NCBI RefSeq assembly: GCF_041435095.1
Contig: NZ_CP108025.1
Location: 2,356,001 to 2,420,000 of the forward strand
Length of the DNA stretch: 64,000 nt
Direction of reading: 5' to 3'
Source: Kitasatospora sp. NBC_00315
GTDB lineage: Bacteria; Actinomycetota; Actinomycetes; Streptomycetales; Streptomycetaceae
Shown: piece by piece, positions 18,563 through 26,701 of the stretch
Position numbering within the stretch: the first letter of the stretch is position 1
How the letters are laid out: every line of letters begins with the position of its first letter
Translations under genes and position numbers: made by a program
The notes under the pieces: generated by a model
Seen by the model: only the letters and a program-made list of their open reading frames with translations
Databases searched by the model: none
Told to the model about the DNA's origin: nothing

Positions 18563-18918
18563 TCGCCGGCCTCCCTGGGCGCGTGGACGGTTGCCGTGTC
18601 GAAGCGCGCGCGGATGGCCGCGGCGGGCGGGTCGAGCCGGCGGTCCGCGAAGCGGGCGTACCAGGCGGCGATCACGAAGGTGGAGAGGAACTGCAGCAGG
18701 CCGAGCACCAGCGCGACGTTGATGTGGCCGACGACCTTGGTGGCCATGAAGGCCGGGGCGTAGCTGGAGAGCAGCACGTAAAGCAGGTACCAGAGGACGA
18801 AGCCGACGGTCACGGGGAACGCGAAACTGCGGAAGGAGCGCCGCAGATCGCGGAACTCCTCGCTCTCCTCGATGCGTTGGACGTGTGACTCGTCGGTGAC
18901 GGTCGGCGGTGATTCCAC
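18559..18918 (-). CDS. DUF485 membrane protein (YjcH-like)
   Basis: 119 residues with two transmembrane helices (FPVTVGFVLWYLLYVLLSSY and the segment around VALVLGLLQFLSTF). DUF485 proteins are encoded directly before ActP symporters and are thought to assist them. GTG 18918 has AGGAG eight bases upstream, so I prefer it to the ATG at 18984. Overlaps actP by 4 nt. Confidence 0.88.
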   Translation of the reverse strand: MESPPTVTDESHVQRIEESEEFRDLRRSFRSFAFPVTVGFVLWYLLYVLLSSYAPAFMATKVVGHINVALVLGLLQFLSTFVIAAWYARFADRRLDPPAAAIRARFDTATVHAPREAGE

Positions 18919-19107
18919 TCGGTGTCTCCTGGCTTCCTCGTCGGATCGGAGCACGGCGCAGCGGCCGGACGTGAGGGGCGTCACAGTCCTGGGTGCGCCG
19001 CCGATGCTAGGAGTGATCGAAGGGTCGCGAGAAGACCTTGCGCACGATCAGCCGGATCTTCACCCCGGTGTGTTCGCGAATTGGCCGAAACGCGTCAGGT
19101 TCACACA

Positions 19108-19149
19108 CGCCCGCGGGGCGGCGCCGGTCTGGGCGCCGCCCCGCGGGCG
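19108..19149 (-). terminator. terminator after the alcohol dehydrogenase
   Basis: 18-bp perfect GC stem with a 6-nt loop, 47 nt past the stop of the minus-strand dehydrogenase. Confidence 0.75.
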
Positions 19150-19195
19150 GTTCGGTGGGACACCCGCCGGGCGCGTGGCCGGGCGGGCGGCCGGC

Positions 19196-20239
19196 TCAGA
19201 AGGCGATCCGCACCTTGAGCGCCGAGCGGTCGTCCATCGCCCGATAGCCCTCCGGAACACCGTCCAGGTCGACGGTGCGGTCGAAGACCGGGCCCGGGTC
19301 GATGGCGCCGGAGAGCACGTCCTGGAGCAGCTCGGGGATGTACGCCCGGGCCGGCGCGACCCCGCCGCGCAGCGAAACGTTGCGGCCGAACATCTGGCCG
19401 ATGTCCACCCCGGCGCTGCCGCCGTGCGGCACGCCGACGTAGCCGACCGCGCCGCCGTCGCGGGTGATCGAGATCGCGGTGCGCATCGACTCCTCGGTGC
19501 CGACCGCCTCCAGTACGGCGTGCGCGCCCTGACCGCCGGTCAGCTCCTTGATCGCCTCGACGGCGGCCTCGCCGCGCTCGGCGACCACGTCGGTGGCACC
19601 GAAGGTGCGGGCGATGTCGGTCCGCGCCCGGTGGCGGCCGAGCGCGATGATCCGGCCCGCACCGAGCCGGTGGGCGGCGAGCACGCCGCAGAGGCCGACC
19701 GCGCCGTCGCCGACCACCGCGACGGTCGCGCCCGGCCGCACGCCGGCCGAGACGGCGGCGTGGTGGCCGGTGGACATCACGTCGGAGAGCGCGAGCAGGC
19801 CGGGCAGCAGCTTCTCGTCGGAGGCGGCCTCCTTGGGCAGCCGCACGAGGGTGCCGTCGGCGAACGGGACGCGGACCGCCTCGCCCTGGCCGCCGTCCGA
19901 GCCGACCTCACCCCAGAAGCCGCCGTGCGGGCAGGAGGTCTGCAGGCCCTCGCGACAGAAGTCACACGTGCCGTCCGACCAGACGAACGGGGCGACCACG
20001 AGGTCGCCCCGCCGCAGGCCGCGTACCTCCGAGCCGATGTCCTCGACGACGCCGAGGAACTCGTGCCCGATCCGCTGGCCCGCGACGCGGGCCGCCACAC
20101 CCCGGTAGGCCCACAGGTCACTGCCGCAGATACAGGCGTTGACCACCCGTACCACGGCGTCGGTGGGGTGGCGGATCGCGGCGTCGGGCACCTCCTCGAT
20201 CCGGATGTCGTTGGGGCCGTGGATCACGGTGGCGCGCAT
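19196..20239 (-). CDS. zinc-dependent alcohol dehydrogenase (MDR superfamily)
   Basis: 347 residues. Catalytic-zinc residues are seen in CICGSDLW and GHEFLG; the structural-zinc segment CDFCREGLQTSC has three of the usual four cysteines in view. The nucleotide fold has VAVVGDGAVGLCGV. Resembles threonine-dehydrogenase-like/formaldehyde-type MDR enzymes; substrate unknown. ATG 20239 begins the family-like MRATVIHGPNDI; a longer frame to 20353 adds unrelated residues. Divergent from the exonuclease gene. Confidence 0.88.
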   Translation of the reverse strand: MRATVIHGPNDIRIEEVPDAAIRHPTDAVVRVVNACICGSDLWAYRGVAARVAGQRIGHEFLGVVEDIGSEVRGLRRGDLVVAPFVWSDGTCDFCREGLQTSCPHGGFWGEVGSDGGQGEAVRVPFADGTLVRLPKEAASDEKLLPGLLALSDVMSTGHHAAVSAGVRPGATVAVVGDGAVGLCGVLAAHRLGAGRIIALGRHRARTDIARTFGATDVVAERGEAAVEAIKELTGGQGAHAVLEAVGTEESMRTAISITRDGGAVGYVGVPHGGSAGVDIGQMFGRNVSLRGGVAPARAYIPELLQDVLSGAIDPGPVFDRTVDLDGVPEGYRAMDDRSALKVRIAF

Positions 20240-20395
20240 GAGGGATCGTCCTTCGGAGGAGGCTGCCGCCGGGGTGCGGGCGGCCGGAACGCATTCGACA
20301 GGGTGTACGACGAACACGCTCACCACTCTATTCCGGCGGGGGGTGTCGGACATTCGGGCCGGAGCGGCCCTCCGCGGCGCTTATTCTGTTTGACC

Positions 20396-21394
20396 ATGCA
20401 CGCGATCCAGTCACCGACCGACAGCGCCCCGTGGGTGGTCCCCCTGCCGGCGCAGCGCGCCGCCGCCCCGGCCGAGGGCTTCGCGGTGGTGGACGTCGAG
20501 ACCACCGGCCTCGGCCGCTCGGACCGGGTCATCTCTGCCGGCGTCTACCAGCTGGACGCCGAGGGCGAGGTCACCGACCAGTGGTACACCCTGGTCAACC
20601 CCGAGCGGGATCCGGGCCCGGTCTGGATCCACGGCCTCACCAGCGAGGTCCTGCGCGGCGCTCCGACCTTCCGGGAGATCGCCGAGGAGCTGGCGGAGCG
20701 GCTGCGCGGGCGGGTGATGGTCGCCCACAACGCGCTCTTCGACTGGAACATGATCTCCCGCGAGTACTCGCGGGCCGGCCTGCGCGCCCCGGTGGACCAC
20801 CGGATCTGCACCATGGTGCTCTCCCGTGACCTGCGGCTGCCGCTGCCCAACGGCAAGCTCGCCTCGCTGGCCGCGCACTTCGGCGTGCAGCAACGGCACG
20901 CGCACAACGCGCTGGACGACGCCAGGGTCCTGGCGGAGGCCTTCCGGCCGAGCCTGCACCTGGCCCGCCAGGGCGGGGTCCCGCTGCCGCTGCAGGCCTG
21001 CGTGGCGGTCACCGACCTCGGCGAGGAGGAGCCCGCGGCCCCCGGCCGCAGCTCCTGGACCGGCTCGTCCTACCGGGCCGCCAGGAAGCGCCCGCCCTGC
21101 CCCTACCCGAACCCCGGGCGCTGGGAGGACGGGAGGCCGCTGATGCAGGGCATGCGGGTGGCGATCACCGGCGACACCGCGACCGACCGCGAGGTGCTGG
21201 AGGACCGCGCCGTGGAGGCCGGCCTGCACATCGCGACCTCGGTGAGCCGGCTCACCAGCCTGCTGGTGACCAACGAGCCGGGCAGCTGGAGCGGGAAGGC
21301 CCGCAAGGCCCGGGACCTCGGCACCCCGGTGATCGGCGAGGACGCCTTCCTGCAGCTGCTGCGCGAGGTGGCACCGCACGCGGACCGGGCCTGA
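20396..21394 (+). CDS. DEDDh 3'-5' exonuclease with C-terminal BRCT domain
   Basis: 332 residues. The nuclease part has the three Exo motifs: VVDVETTGLG (Asp/Glu), HNALFDWNM, and HNALDDARVLAEAF (His...Asp), as in DnaQ/epsilon-type proofreading exonucleases. A linker follows, then a BRCT-like module (about 245-325: GMRVAITGDTATDREVLED, LLVTNEPGSWSGKARKAR). This pairing is common in actinobacteria and suggests a repair or RNA-trimming role; partner unknown. ATG 20396 starts the conserved N-terminus. Confidence 0.9.
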   Translation: MHAIQSPTDSAPWVVPLPAQRAAAPAEGFAVVDVETTGLGRSDRVISAGVYQLDAEGEVTDQWYTLVNPERDPGPVWIHGLTSEVLRGAPTFREIAEELAERLRGRVMVAHNALFDWNMISREYSRAGLRAPVDHRICTMVLSRDLRLPLPNGKLASLAAHFGVQQRHAHNALDDARVLAEAFRPSLHLARQGGVPLPLQACVAVTDLGEEEPAAPGRSSWTGSSYRAARKRPPCPYPNPGRWEDGRPLMQGMRVAITGDTATDREVLEDRAVEAGLHIATSVSRLTSLLVTNEPGSWSGKARKARDLGTPVIGEDAFLQLLREVAPHADRA

Positions 21395-21441
21395 CGACCC
21401 CGGTGTCCGGCCCGCGCGTGAGGTGGGCGTACGGTGCCAAT

Positions 21442-22254
21442 GTGTACCGTTTTCTGCTCTCCCGGCGCTGGGTGATCACCGTCCTGATCGCCCTGCTGCT
21501 GATCCCCGCCACCGTCCGGCTGGGCTTCTGGCAGCTGCACCGCCACGAGGCCCGGGTCGCCCGCAACGAGCTGATCGCCCGCTCGCTGACGGCGCCGCCG
21601 GTCGCCTTCGACTCGCTCAGCGCCGCCGGCGCCGCCGTGTCCAAGGACCTCACCTGGCGGGCGGTCACCGCGGCCGGGACGTACGACGCCGCGAACGAGT
21701 TCGTGGTGCGCAAGCGCACCGACGCGGGCGGGGACAACATCGGCTACTTCGTGGTCACGCCGCTCAGGCTCGCGGACGGCAGGGGCGAGGTGCTGGTCAA
21801 CCGGGGCTGGGTGGCCTCCGGCGGGTCGGCGACCACCTACCCGGAGGTCCCGCCCGCGCCCTCCGGCGAGATCACCCTGACCGGCCGGATGCGGGCGGAC
21901 GAGACCTCGGCCGGCAGCGGGATCCGGGACCGCGGCGGACTGCCGGACCGCCAGTTCAACCTGATCAACAGCGCCCAGCAGGCCACCCGGAGCCACGCCG
22001 CCGTGCTCCCGGGCTACCTGGAGCTGACCGCCACCGACCCGGCCCCGGCGAGCCAGCCCGAACTGCTGCCCGAGCCCAACCACTCGGACATCGGCCCGCA
22101 CATGGCGTACGCCGTCCAGTGGTGGCTGTTCACCGCGATGATCCCGGTCGGGGTCGGGATTCTGATCCGCCGCGAGGCCAGGGACCGAGCCGCCGAGCGG
22201 GCCAGGCCGGCCGTGGAGTCCGGCGCCGCCCCGGATCCGGTCCCGGCGGCCTGA
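21442..22254 (+). CDS. SURF1-family cytochrome oxidase assembly protein
   Basis: 270 residues with the SURF1 layout: one N-terminal helix (FLLSRRWVITVLIALLLI), a large external domain with GFWQLHRHEARVARN, VLVNRGWVASG and a late conserved HMAYAVQWWLF that begins the second helix. SURF1 supports haem insertion into cytochrome c oxidase. GTG 21442 gives the family-like start MYRFLL; GTG 21403 in frame is also possible. Convergent with trxA. Confidence 0.88.
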   Translation: MYRFLLSRRWVITVLIALLLIPATVRLGFWQLHRHEARVARNELIARSLTAPPVAFDSLSAAGAAVSKDLTWRAVTAAGTYDAANEFVVRKRTDAGGDNIGYFVVTPLRLADGRGEVLVNRGWVASGGSATTYPEVPPAPSGEITLTGRMRADETSAGSGIRDRGGLPDRQFNLINSAQQATRSHAAVLPGYLELTATDPAPASQPELLPEPNHSDIGPHMAYAVQWWLFTAMIPVGVGILIRREARDRAAERARPAVESGAAPDPVPAA

Positions 22255-22299
22255 AGCGCGGGGCCGGCCCGGCCGCGCGGGGCCGGTACCGGCCCGCTC

Positions 22300-22632
22300 T
22301 CAGAGCACGTCCTCCAGATCGCGCAGCAGCCTGGCCTTGGCGCGCGCGCCGACCAGCGACTTCACCGGCTCCCCGTCCACGAACACCATCAGCGTCGGCA
22401 TCGACAGCACGGCGTACGCCACCTGCGTCTGCGGATTGACGTCCACGTCCAGGGTCACCACCTTGAGCCGCCCGGCCTGCTCCCGTGCGACCTCGGCCAG
22501 CACCGGCGCGATCATCCGGCACGGCGGGCACCAGTCGGCGGTGAAGTCCACCAGCACCGGGCCCGTGGCGGCGAGCACCTCCGCGGCGAACGACTCGTCC
22601 GTGACCGACTCGACCCCTGTCACCTGCACCAT
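22300..22632 (-). CDS. trxA: thioredoxin with WCPPC active site
   Basis: 110-residue thioredoxin fold: VLVDFTADWCPPCRMIAPVL carries the redox pair in WCPPC rather than the usual WCGPC, and the cis-Pro lies in LSMPTLMVFVDG. WCPPC raises or shifts redox potential in some thioredoxins (family knowledge). GGGAGG precedes ATG 22632. Lies 13 nt after the merR stop, so the two form an operon in which MerR probably senses the same redox or electrophile stress. Confidence 0.9.
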   Translation of the reverse strand: MVQVTGVESVTDESFAAEVLAATGPVLVDFTADWCPPCRMIAPVLAEVAREQAGRLKVVTLDVDVNPQTQVAYAVLSMPTLMVFVDGEPVKSLVGARAKARLLRDLEDVL

Positions 22633-22645
22633 CGGGTTCCTCCCT

Positions 22646-23059
22646 CTAGTCGTGCGTTCCGTGGGCCAGCTCGCAGCGCGGCTCCGGTCCCGGGCCGGCG
22701 GCGCCGGCCTCCAGTTCGGCCCGCGACAGCTGGGCCCCCACCTGCTCGCGGACCTGCCGCAGCCGCTCGATGCAGGCGTCCAGCTCCGCGAGCTTGCTGC
22801 GGTAGACCTCCAGCGAGGCCGGGCAGGTGTCACCCGCCGGATGGCCGGCCTGCAGGCACTCCACGAACGGCCGGGTCTCCTCCAGGCCGAACCCGAAGTC
22901 CTGCAGCAGCCGGATCTGCTGGAGCAGCCGCAGGTCCTCCTCGCCGTAGGCCCGGTAGCCGTTGCCGCTGCGCCGGGCCGGCAGCAGCCCGCGCGACTCG
23001 TAGTACCGCAGCGTCCGGGTGGTCGTCCCGGCCCGTCTGGCCAGCTCGCCGATCCGCAT
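22646..23059 (-). CDS. MerR-family regulator linked to thioredoxin
   Basis: 137 residues. N-terminal MerR winged helix (MRIGELARRAGTTTRTLRYYESRGLL; the Arg-Tyr-Tyr-Glu hallmark is present), a dimerisation helix, and cysteines at about C68, C78 and C95 that may sense thiol or metal stress. The C-terminus is CELAHGTHD-rich in potential ligands (CELAHGTH). Co-transcribed with trxA. The dyad at 23114-23129 lies in the promoter position for the operon. Confidence 0.88.
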   Translation of the reverse strand: MRIGELARRAGTTTRTLRYYESRGLLPARRSGNGYRAYGEEDLRLLQQIRLLQDFGFGLEETRPFVECLQAGHPAGDTCPASLEVYRSKLAELDACIERLRQVREQVGAQLSRAELEAGAAGPGPEPRCELAHGTHD

Positions 23060-23113
23060 CCCTCGCTCCTTCCGGCCGCACCGCGCCGCCGGGACCGACG
23101 GTAGACCCTGACC

Positions 23114-23129
23114 CTGACGTCAACGCCAG
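23114..23129. promoter_or_regulatory. possible MerR operator/promoter
   Basis: CTGACGTCAACGCCAG is a 12-of-16 imperfect palindrome. On the minus strand it contains TTGACG, a good -35 element, 59 nt before the merR start; a direct repeat ACCCTG adjoins it. Position and form fit MerR-type autoregulation; no clean -10 is seen. Confidence 0.45.
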
Positions 23130-23221
23130 CCGCGGGCGGTACCGGGCGGGCGGGCGCGGCTGCGACACGGACCGGACCCGGCAGCGGCGAGCGGCGGTAC
23201 GGGCGGGCGACAATACCGTCC

Positions 23222-23983
23222 ATGGATCTTGGATTGCAGGACAAGGTGTACGTGATCACCGGCGCCACCCGGGGCCTGGGCCTCGCCGCCGCCCGGGAGC
23301 TGGCCGCGGACGGCGCCCGGGTGGTGATCAGCGGCCGCTCCCGGGAGTCGGTAGACGCGGCGGTGGCCGAGCTGGGCGGCGAGGCCCGCGCACACGGCGT
23401 GGTGGCGGACAACGCCGACCCCAAAACGGCCGCGCGGCTGATCGAGGCGGCTCGACAGGGGTTCGGGCGACTGGACGGCGTGCTGATCAGCGTCGGCGGC
23501 CCGAAGGCCGGCCCGGTGGTGCTGGCCGACGACGAGACCTGGCGCGGCGCCTTCGAGTCGGTGTTCCTCGGGGCGCTGCGAATCGCCCGGGCGGCGGCCG
23601 CCGAACTGGACGCCGGCGGTGTGATCGGCTTCGTGCTCTCCGGCTCGGTCCGTGAGCCGATCTCGGGCCTCGGGGTCTCCAACGGACTGCGACCGGGCCT
23701 GGCGATGGCCGCCAAGTCGCTCGCCGACGAGCTCGGTCCGCGCGGCATCCGGGTGGTCGGCCTGCTGCCGGCCCGGATCGACACCGACCGGGTCCGCGAG
23801 CTGGACGCGCTCAGCGGGGACGCCGAGGCCGCTCGGGCCCGGGCCGCCTCGGCGATCCCGCTCGGGCGCTACGGCACGGCCGAGGAGTTCGGCAGGGTCG
23901 CCGCCTTCCTGCTCTCCCCCGCCGCCTCCTACCTGACCGGTGTGATGATCCCGGTGGACGGCGGGGCCCTGCGCGGGCTGTGA
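23222..23983 (+). CDS. SDR-family oxidoreductase with altered catalytic residues
   Basis: 253 residues, classical SDR fold by TGATRGLGLAAA and a C-terminal LTGVMIPVDGG. Aligned by eye on SLADELG, the normal YxxxK is SNGLR, so Tyr and Lys are replaced by Ser and Arg. The NNAG-like region reads SVGGPKAG. Such SNxxR subfamilies exist among actinobacterial SDRs, so this is probably a variant lineage and not a mutation. It may use altered chemistry or only bind ligand. Substrate unknown; convergent with the Asp23/AmaP operon. Confidence 0.85.
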   Translation: MDLGLQDKVYVITGATRGLGLAAARELAADGARVVISGRSRESVDAAVAELGGEARAHGVVADNADPKTAARLIEAARQGFGRLDGVLISVGGPKAGPVVLADDETWRGAFESVFLGALRIARAAAAELDAGGVIGFVLSGSVREPISGLGVSNGLRPGLAMAAKSLADELGPRGIRVVGLLPARIDTDRVRELDALSGDAEAARARAASAIPLGRYGTAEEFGRVAAFLLSPAASYLTGVMIPVDGGALRGL

Positions 23984-24000
23984 GGCCCGGGCGCTGCGGC

Positions 24001-24624
24001 TCAGAGCACCCGCGGGTGCTTGGGGGTGGCGGCGGGCTTCTTCGTCGCCACCCGCAGCCGCAGCCTGGCCGGCAGCCCGTTCAGGCCCACGCTCGTCCTC
24101 GCCTCGGTGAGCGGGCCCGCCTCGATCCGCCGCAGAAGGGTCGCCGGATCACCGCCCGGCGCCAGCAGGACGGTGCCGCGCACGGCGAGCCGCTTGCCCC
24201 GGCCCTCCATCCGCACCCGCGCCCGCTGGACCTCCGGCAGCCGCTGCACGCCGGAGCGGAGCGCGTCCTCCAGCGCCTTGGTGCGCAGCCGCAGCCGCAG
24301 CCCCGCGTCCGCCGGGGCGGGCAGGGCCAGACTGCTCGGCGCGGTGCGGCGCAGCTGGGCGAAGAACCACCAGAGTCCCAGCACGATCACCAGGGAGAGC
24401 GCGCCGACCACGGCCGGCCACCACCAGTCCCGGTCCGTCCAGCGGGTCCGTGAGGCATGGCTGAACAGCGGCTGGTCGGGCGAGGTGAGCGGCCACCAGT
24501 GCGGCGGGTCGAGGTTCAGCCGTGCGTACAGGTCGAGGCCGCCGGCGAGCACCAGCAGTCCGCCGAGCAGCAGGAGCACCCCGGCCACGGCCAGCAGGAT
24601 CCGGTTGACGGTGGACCGGCTCAT
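24001..24624 (-). CDS. amaP: alkaline-shock membrane anchor protein, AmaP-like
   Basis: 207 residues. Two N-terminal helices (about 7-30 and 70-90) are followed by a cytoplasmic domain with alternating hydrophobics. Closely follows DUF6286 and Asp23 genes on the same strand, the known context of AmaP, which anchors Asp23 to the membrane in Gram-positive bacteria. Last gene of the five-gene operon starting at 26544. Assignment rests on layout and context more than on a motif. Confidence 0.75.
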   Translation of the reverse strand: MSRSTVNRILLAVAGVLLLLGGLLVLAGGLDLYARLNLDPPHWWPLTSPDQPLFSHASRTRWTDRDWWWPAVVGALSLVIVLGLWWFFAQLRRTAPSSLALPAPADAGLRLRLRTKALEDALRSGVQRLPEVQRARVRMEGRGKRLAVRGTVLLAPGGDPATLLRRIEAGPLTEARTSVGLNGLPARLRLRVATKKPAATPKHPRVL

Positions 24625-24667
24625 TGCCCGACTCCTCTCCCGGCCCGGCCCGGCGGGCGCGGGCCGC

Positions 24668-25417
24668 TCACAGCTTCGTCCGCAGGGTGCGGACTTCCAG
24701 GGCCACCGGGCGGGCCAGGGCGATCCGGTCGAGTTCCGCCGCCAGCGTGCGCTGGACGGCCGCCGGGTCGGCCGGTCCGGTGATCGTCACCCGGGCCCGA
24801 CGGCGGTTGATCCGTACGGTGGTGTCCTCGACGCCGGGCACCTCGTGGGCCCGGGTGAGCAGCAGGGCGCCGACGCCGGCCCGGTCGATCACCGCCTCGG
24901 TCGCCACCGCCCCGGGCGGCGGGCGCAGCGGCAGCCAGCGGCGCAGCCCCGGGGCGAACGCCAGCCGGCAGAGCCAGCCGCCGACGACGACGGCCGCGCC
25001 GGCGCCGATCAGCACCCAGAGGTCGTCCAGATGGCGTGTCTGCAGCTGTTCGGCGAGGTCCGCGCGCCACTGCCGGGCCGGGTGGCCGGTGCGTACGGCG
25101 ACCACGTCGTAGAGCAGGGCGCCGCCGGCCACCAGCGCCACCAGGACGACCAGGCCGGCGGCGACGGTCCGGGGGGCACGGGGGCGGCGCACCCGGACGG
25201 TCGGCGCCGGCGCGGCGTCGGTGCCGGCGTCGGTGCCAGTGCCGGTGCCGGTGCCGGTGCCGGTGCCGGTGCCGGGAGCAGCGTCCGGGCCCGTACCCGG
25301 AGCAGCGTCCGGGCCCGGGTCCGGCGCGGCGTCGAGCTCCGGCGCCTCCTCGGCGGGCGGAGCCTCCTCGGCGGGCGGTCCCGGTCCGGGTTCCGGTTCC
25401 TCGGTCGGTCCGGTCAT
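24668..25417 (-). CDS. DUF6286-type membrane protein of the Asp23 operon
   Basis: 249 residues. A low-complexity N-terminal part rich in Pro, Glu, Gly and Thr (with a run of GT dipeptides from a DNA repeat), then two transmembrane helices and a C-terminal domain (DPAAVQRTLAAELDRIALARPVALEVRTL) typical of DUF6286 proteins that accompany Asp23/Gls24 genes. Probably a second membrane component. Function unknown. The repeat coding suggests length variation between strains. Confidence 0.72.
   Translation of the reverse strand: MTGPTEEPEPGPGPPAEEAPPAEEAPELDAAPDPGPDAAPGTGPDAAPGTGTGTGTGTGTGTDAGTDAAPAPTVRVRRPRAPRTVAAGLVVLVALVAGGALLYDVVAVRTGHPARQWRADLAEQLQTRHLDDLWVLIGAGAAVVVGGWLCRLAFAPGLRRWLPLRPPPGAVATEAVIDRAGVGALLLTRAHEVPGVEDTTVRINRRRARVTITGPADPAAVQRTLAAELDRIALARPVALEVRTLRTKL
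25232..25317. repeat. tandem GGTGCC hexamers and 24-bp-period repeat
   Basis: Seven copies of GGTGCC (one variant AGTGCC) at 25232-25273, then a 19-nt direct repeat at 25275-25293 and 25299-25317. Both lie in frame in the DUF6286 gene and encode (GT)n and GPDAAPGT repeats. Confidence 0.85.
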
Positions 25418-25444
25418 CGCCGCCTGCCCTCCCCGAGCGTCATC

Positions 25445-25792
25445 TCATTCCCCGTCCGTCTTCGGCAGCAGCCGCTCGACCACGACCGTCACCTCGGCCA
25501 CCCGGGTGCCGGTGAGCGTGACGACCTGCTCGGCCACCCGGTCGCGCACCGCGCGGGCGAGCGACGCGAGATCGGCGGGGAAGGGCAGCTCGACGCCGAC
25601 CCGGACGGTGGCGGTACGGCCCGGCACGGAGACGGACACGTCGGGCGGGGCTCCGCGCCCGGCCCGGCCGACCCAGGCCGTCTCCAGCGCGTCCCGGGCG
25701 GCCCGGGCGGCGATCTTCGCGAACACCCGGTCGGCGATCCGCAGGCTGCCCCGTCGGCCGTCCGCCGCCGACGGCGCGACCACGGCCGGCAT
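25445..25792 (-). CDS. Asp23/Gls24-family envelope stress protein (short)
   Basis: 115 residues. Asp23-like core GSLRIADRVFAKIAARAARDAL and a C-terminal VTLTGTRVAEVTVVVERLL. Smaller than the operon's first Asp23 protein (168 aa). ATG overlaps the TGA of the small membrane gene before it by one base, so translation is coupled. Probably works in the Asp23 membrane-associated complex that answers cell-envelope stress. Confidence 0.82.
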   Translation of the reverse strand: MPAVVAPSAADGRRGSLRIADRVFAKIAARAARDALETAWVGRAGRGAPPDVSVSVPGRTATVRVGVELPFPADLASLARAVRDRVAEQVVTLTGTRVAEVTVVVERLLPKTDGE

Positions 25793-25983
25793 CAGCGGCG
25801 CCGGTCGCGGCCGCGCAGCAGATCGCCCAGGTCGCCGAGGTCGATGTCGCCCTCCAGCAGGCGGCCCGCCACGAAGCCGATCGCACCGAGGACGGCCACC
25901 AGCAGGAAGGCCGCGAACCCGCCGAAGTAACCGGCGAAGCCCAGGGCCATTCCCACCACCAGGCCGACGATGGCCAGGTTCAT
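25792..25983 (-). CDS. DUF2273-like small membrane protein
   Basis: 63 residues: two closely spaced helices (AIVGLVVGMALGFAGYFGG, FLLVAVLGAIGFVAGRLL) and an acidic/basic tail. Size, topology and position between two Asp23 genes match DUF2273 proteins of Asp23 operons. Overlaps the next start. Confidence 0.75.
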   Translation of the reverse strand: MNLAIVGLVVGMALGFAGYFGGFAAFLLVAVLGAIGFVAGRLLEGDIDLGDLGDLLRGRDRRR

Positions 25984-26037
25984 CCACTGCTCCTCGTATG
26001 TGCCGGCAACCGCCGGGGATGGGCGCGACCTTTACCG

Positions 26038-26544
26038 CTACTGCAACTTGGGCCGCTGGCCGGACGGCACCGGCTCCTCGTCCTCGTCGATGTCCGGCTC
26101 GTCCGGCAGGTGCACGTCGTTGACCGCGATGTTCACCTCCACCACCTCCAGACCGGTCATCCGCTCGACCGCGCTGATGATGTTCTCCCGTACCTGGGTG
26201 GCGAGCCGGGGGATCACCACGCCGTACTCGACGACCAGGGCGATGTCGATGGCGGTCTGCTTCTCGCCGACCTCGGCCTTGATGCCCCGCCCCATGCTCG
26301 ACTTGTTGCCGGGCACCTTGTCGCGCATCGCGCCGAAGGTGCGGGACAGTCCGGAGCCCAGGGCGTGGATGCCGGAAACCTCGCGGGCGGCCATGCCGGC
26401 GATCTTCTCCACCACTCCCACCGCCAGTGCGGTGCGTCCCCGCTCCGCGGACGGATTCGATCCGCCCGACGATCCGGTGGAGGGGTTGGCGGTGCCGGCG
26501 GCGGTGTTCTTGTGCAGCGCGTTGGGCGTCGGCGTGTCGGGCAT
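26038..26544 (-). CDS. Asp23/Gls24-family envelope stress response protein
   Basis: 168 residues. A Ser/Gly/Asn-rich N-terminal extension (about 35 residues) precedes the Asp23 domain: ALAVGVVEKIAGMAAREVSGIHALG, then TAIDIALVVEYGVVIPRLA and MTGLEVVEVNIAVNDV. Acidic C-terminus. First gene of a five-gene operon (asp23, DUF2273, asp23, DUF6286, amaP). ATG 26544 has AGGAG upstream. Reported roles in Gram-positives are alkaline and cell-wall stress tolerance. Confidence 0.9.
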   Translation of the reverse strand: MPDTPTPNALHKNTAAGTANPSTGSSGGSNPSAERGRTALAVGVVEKIAGMAAREVSGIHALGSGLSRTFGAMRDKVPGNKSSMGRGIKAEVGEKQTAIDIALVVEYGVVIPRLATQVRENIISAVERMTGLEVVEVNIAVNDVHLPDEPDIDEDEEPVPSGQRPKLQ

Positions 26545-26630
26545 GAGGGGATCTCCTGTCGTTGCGTGTCCAGCTATATCGCAATTCATCCCAACTCTGG
26601 CATTCCGCCACGTAACGCGCTCCCGGAAAG

Positions 26631-26671
26631 CACGGACGGCCCGCACCCCCACCGGGGCCGGGCCGTCCGTG
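26631..26671 (-). terminator. terminator after the crotonase gene
   Basis: 13-bp perfect stem (26631-26643 with 26659-26671), 15-nt loop, just past the crotonase stop. Confidence 0.7.
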
Positions 26672-26701
26672 TGCCGCCCGGTCGGGCGGCGGGATCCGCG
26701 G

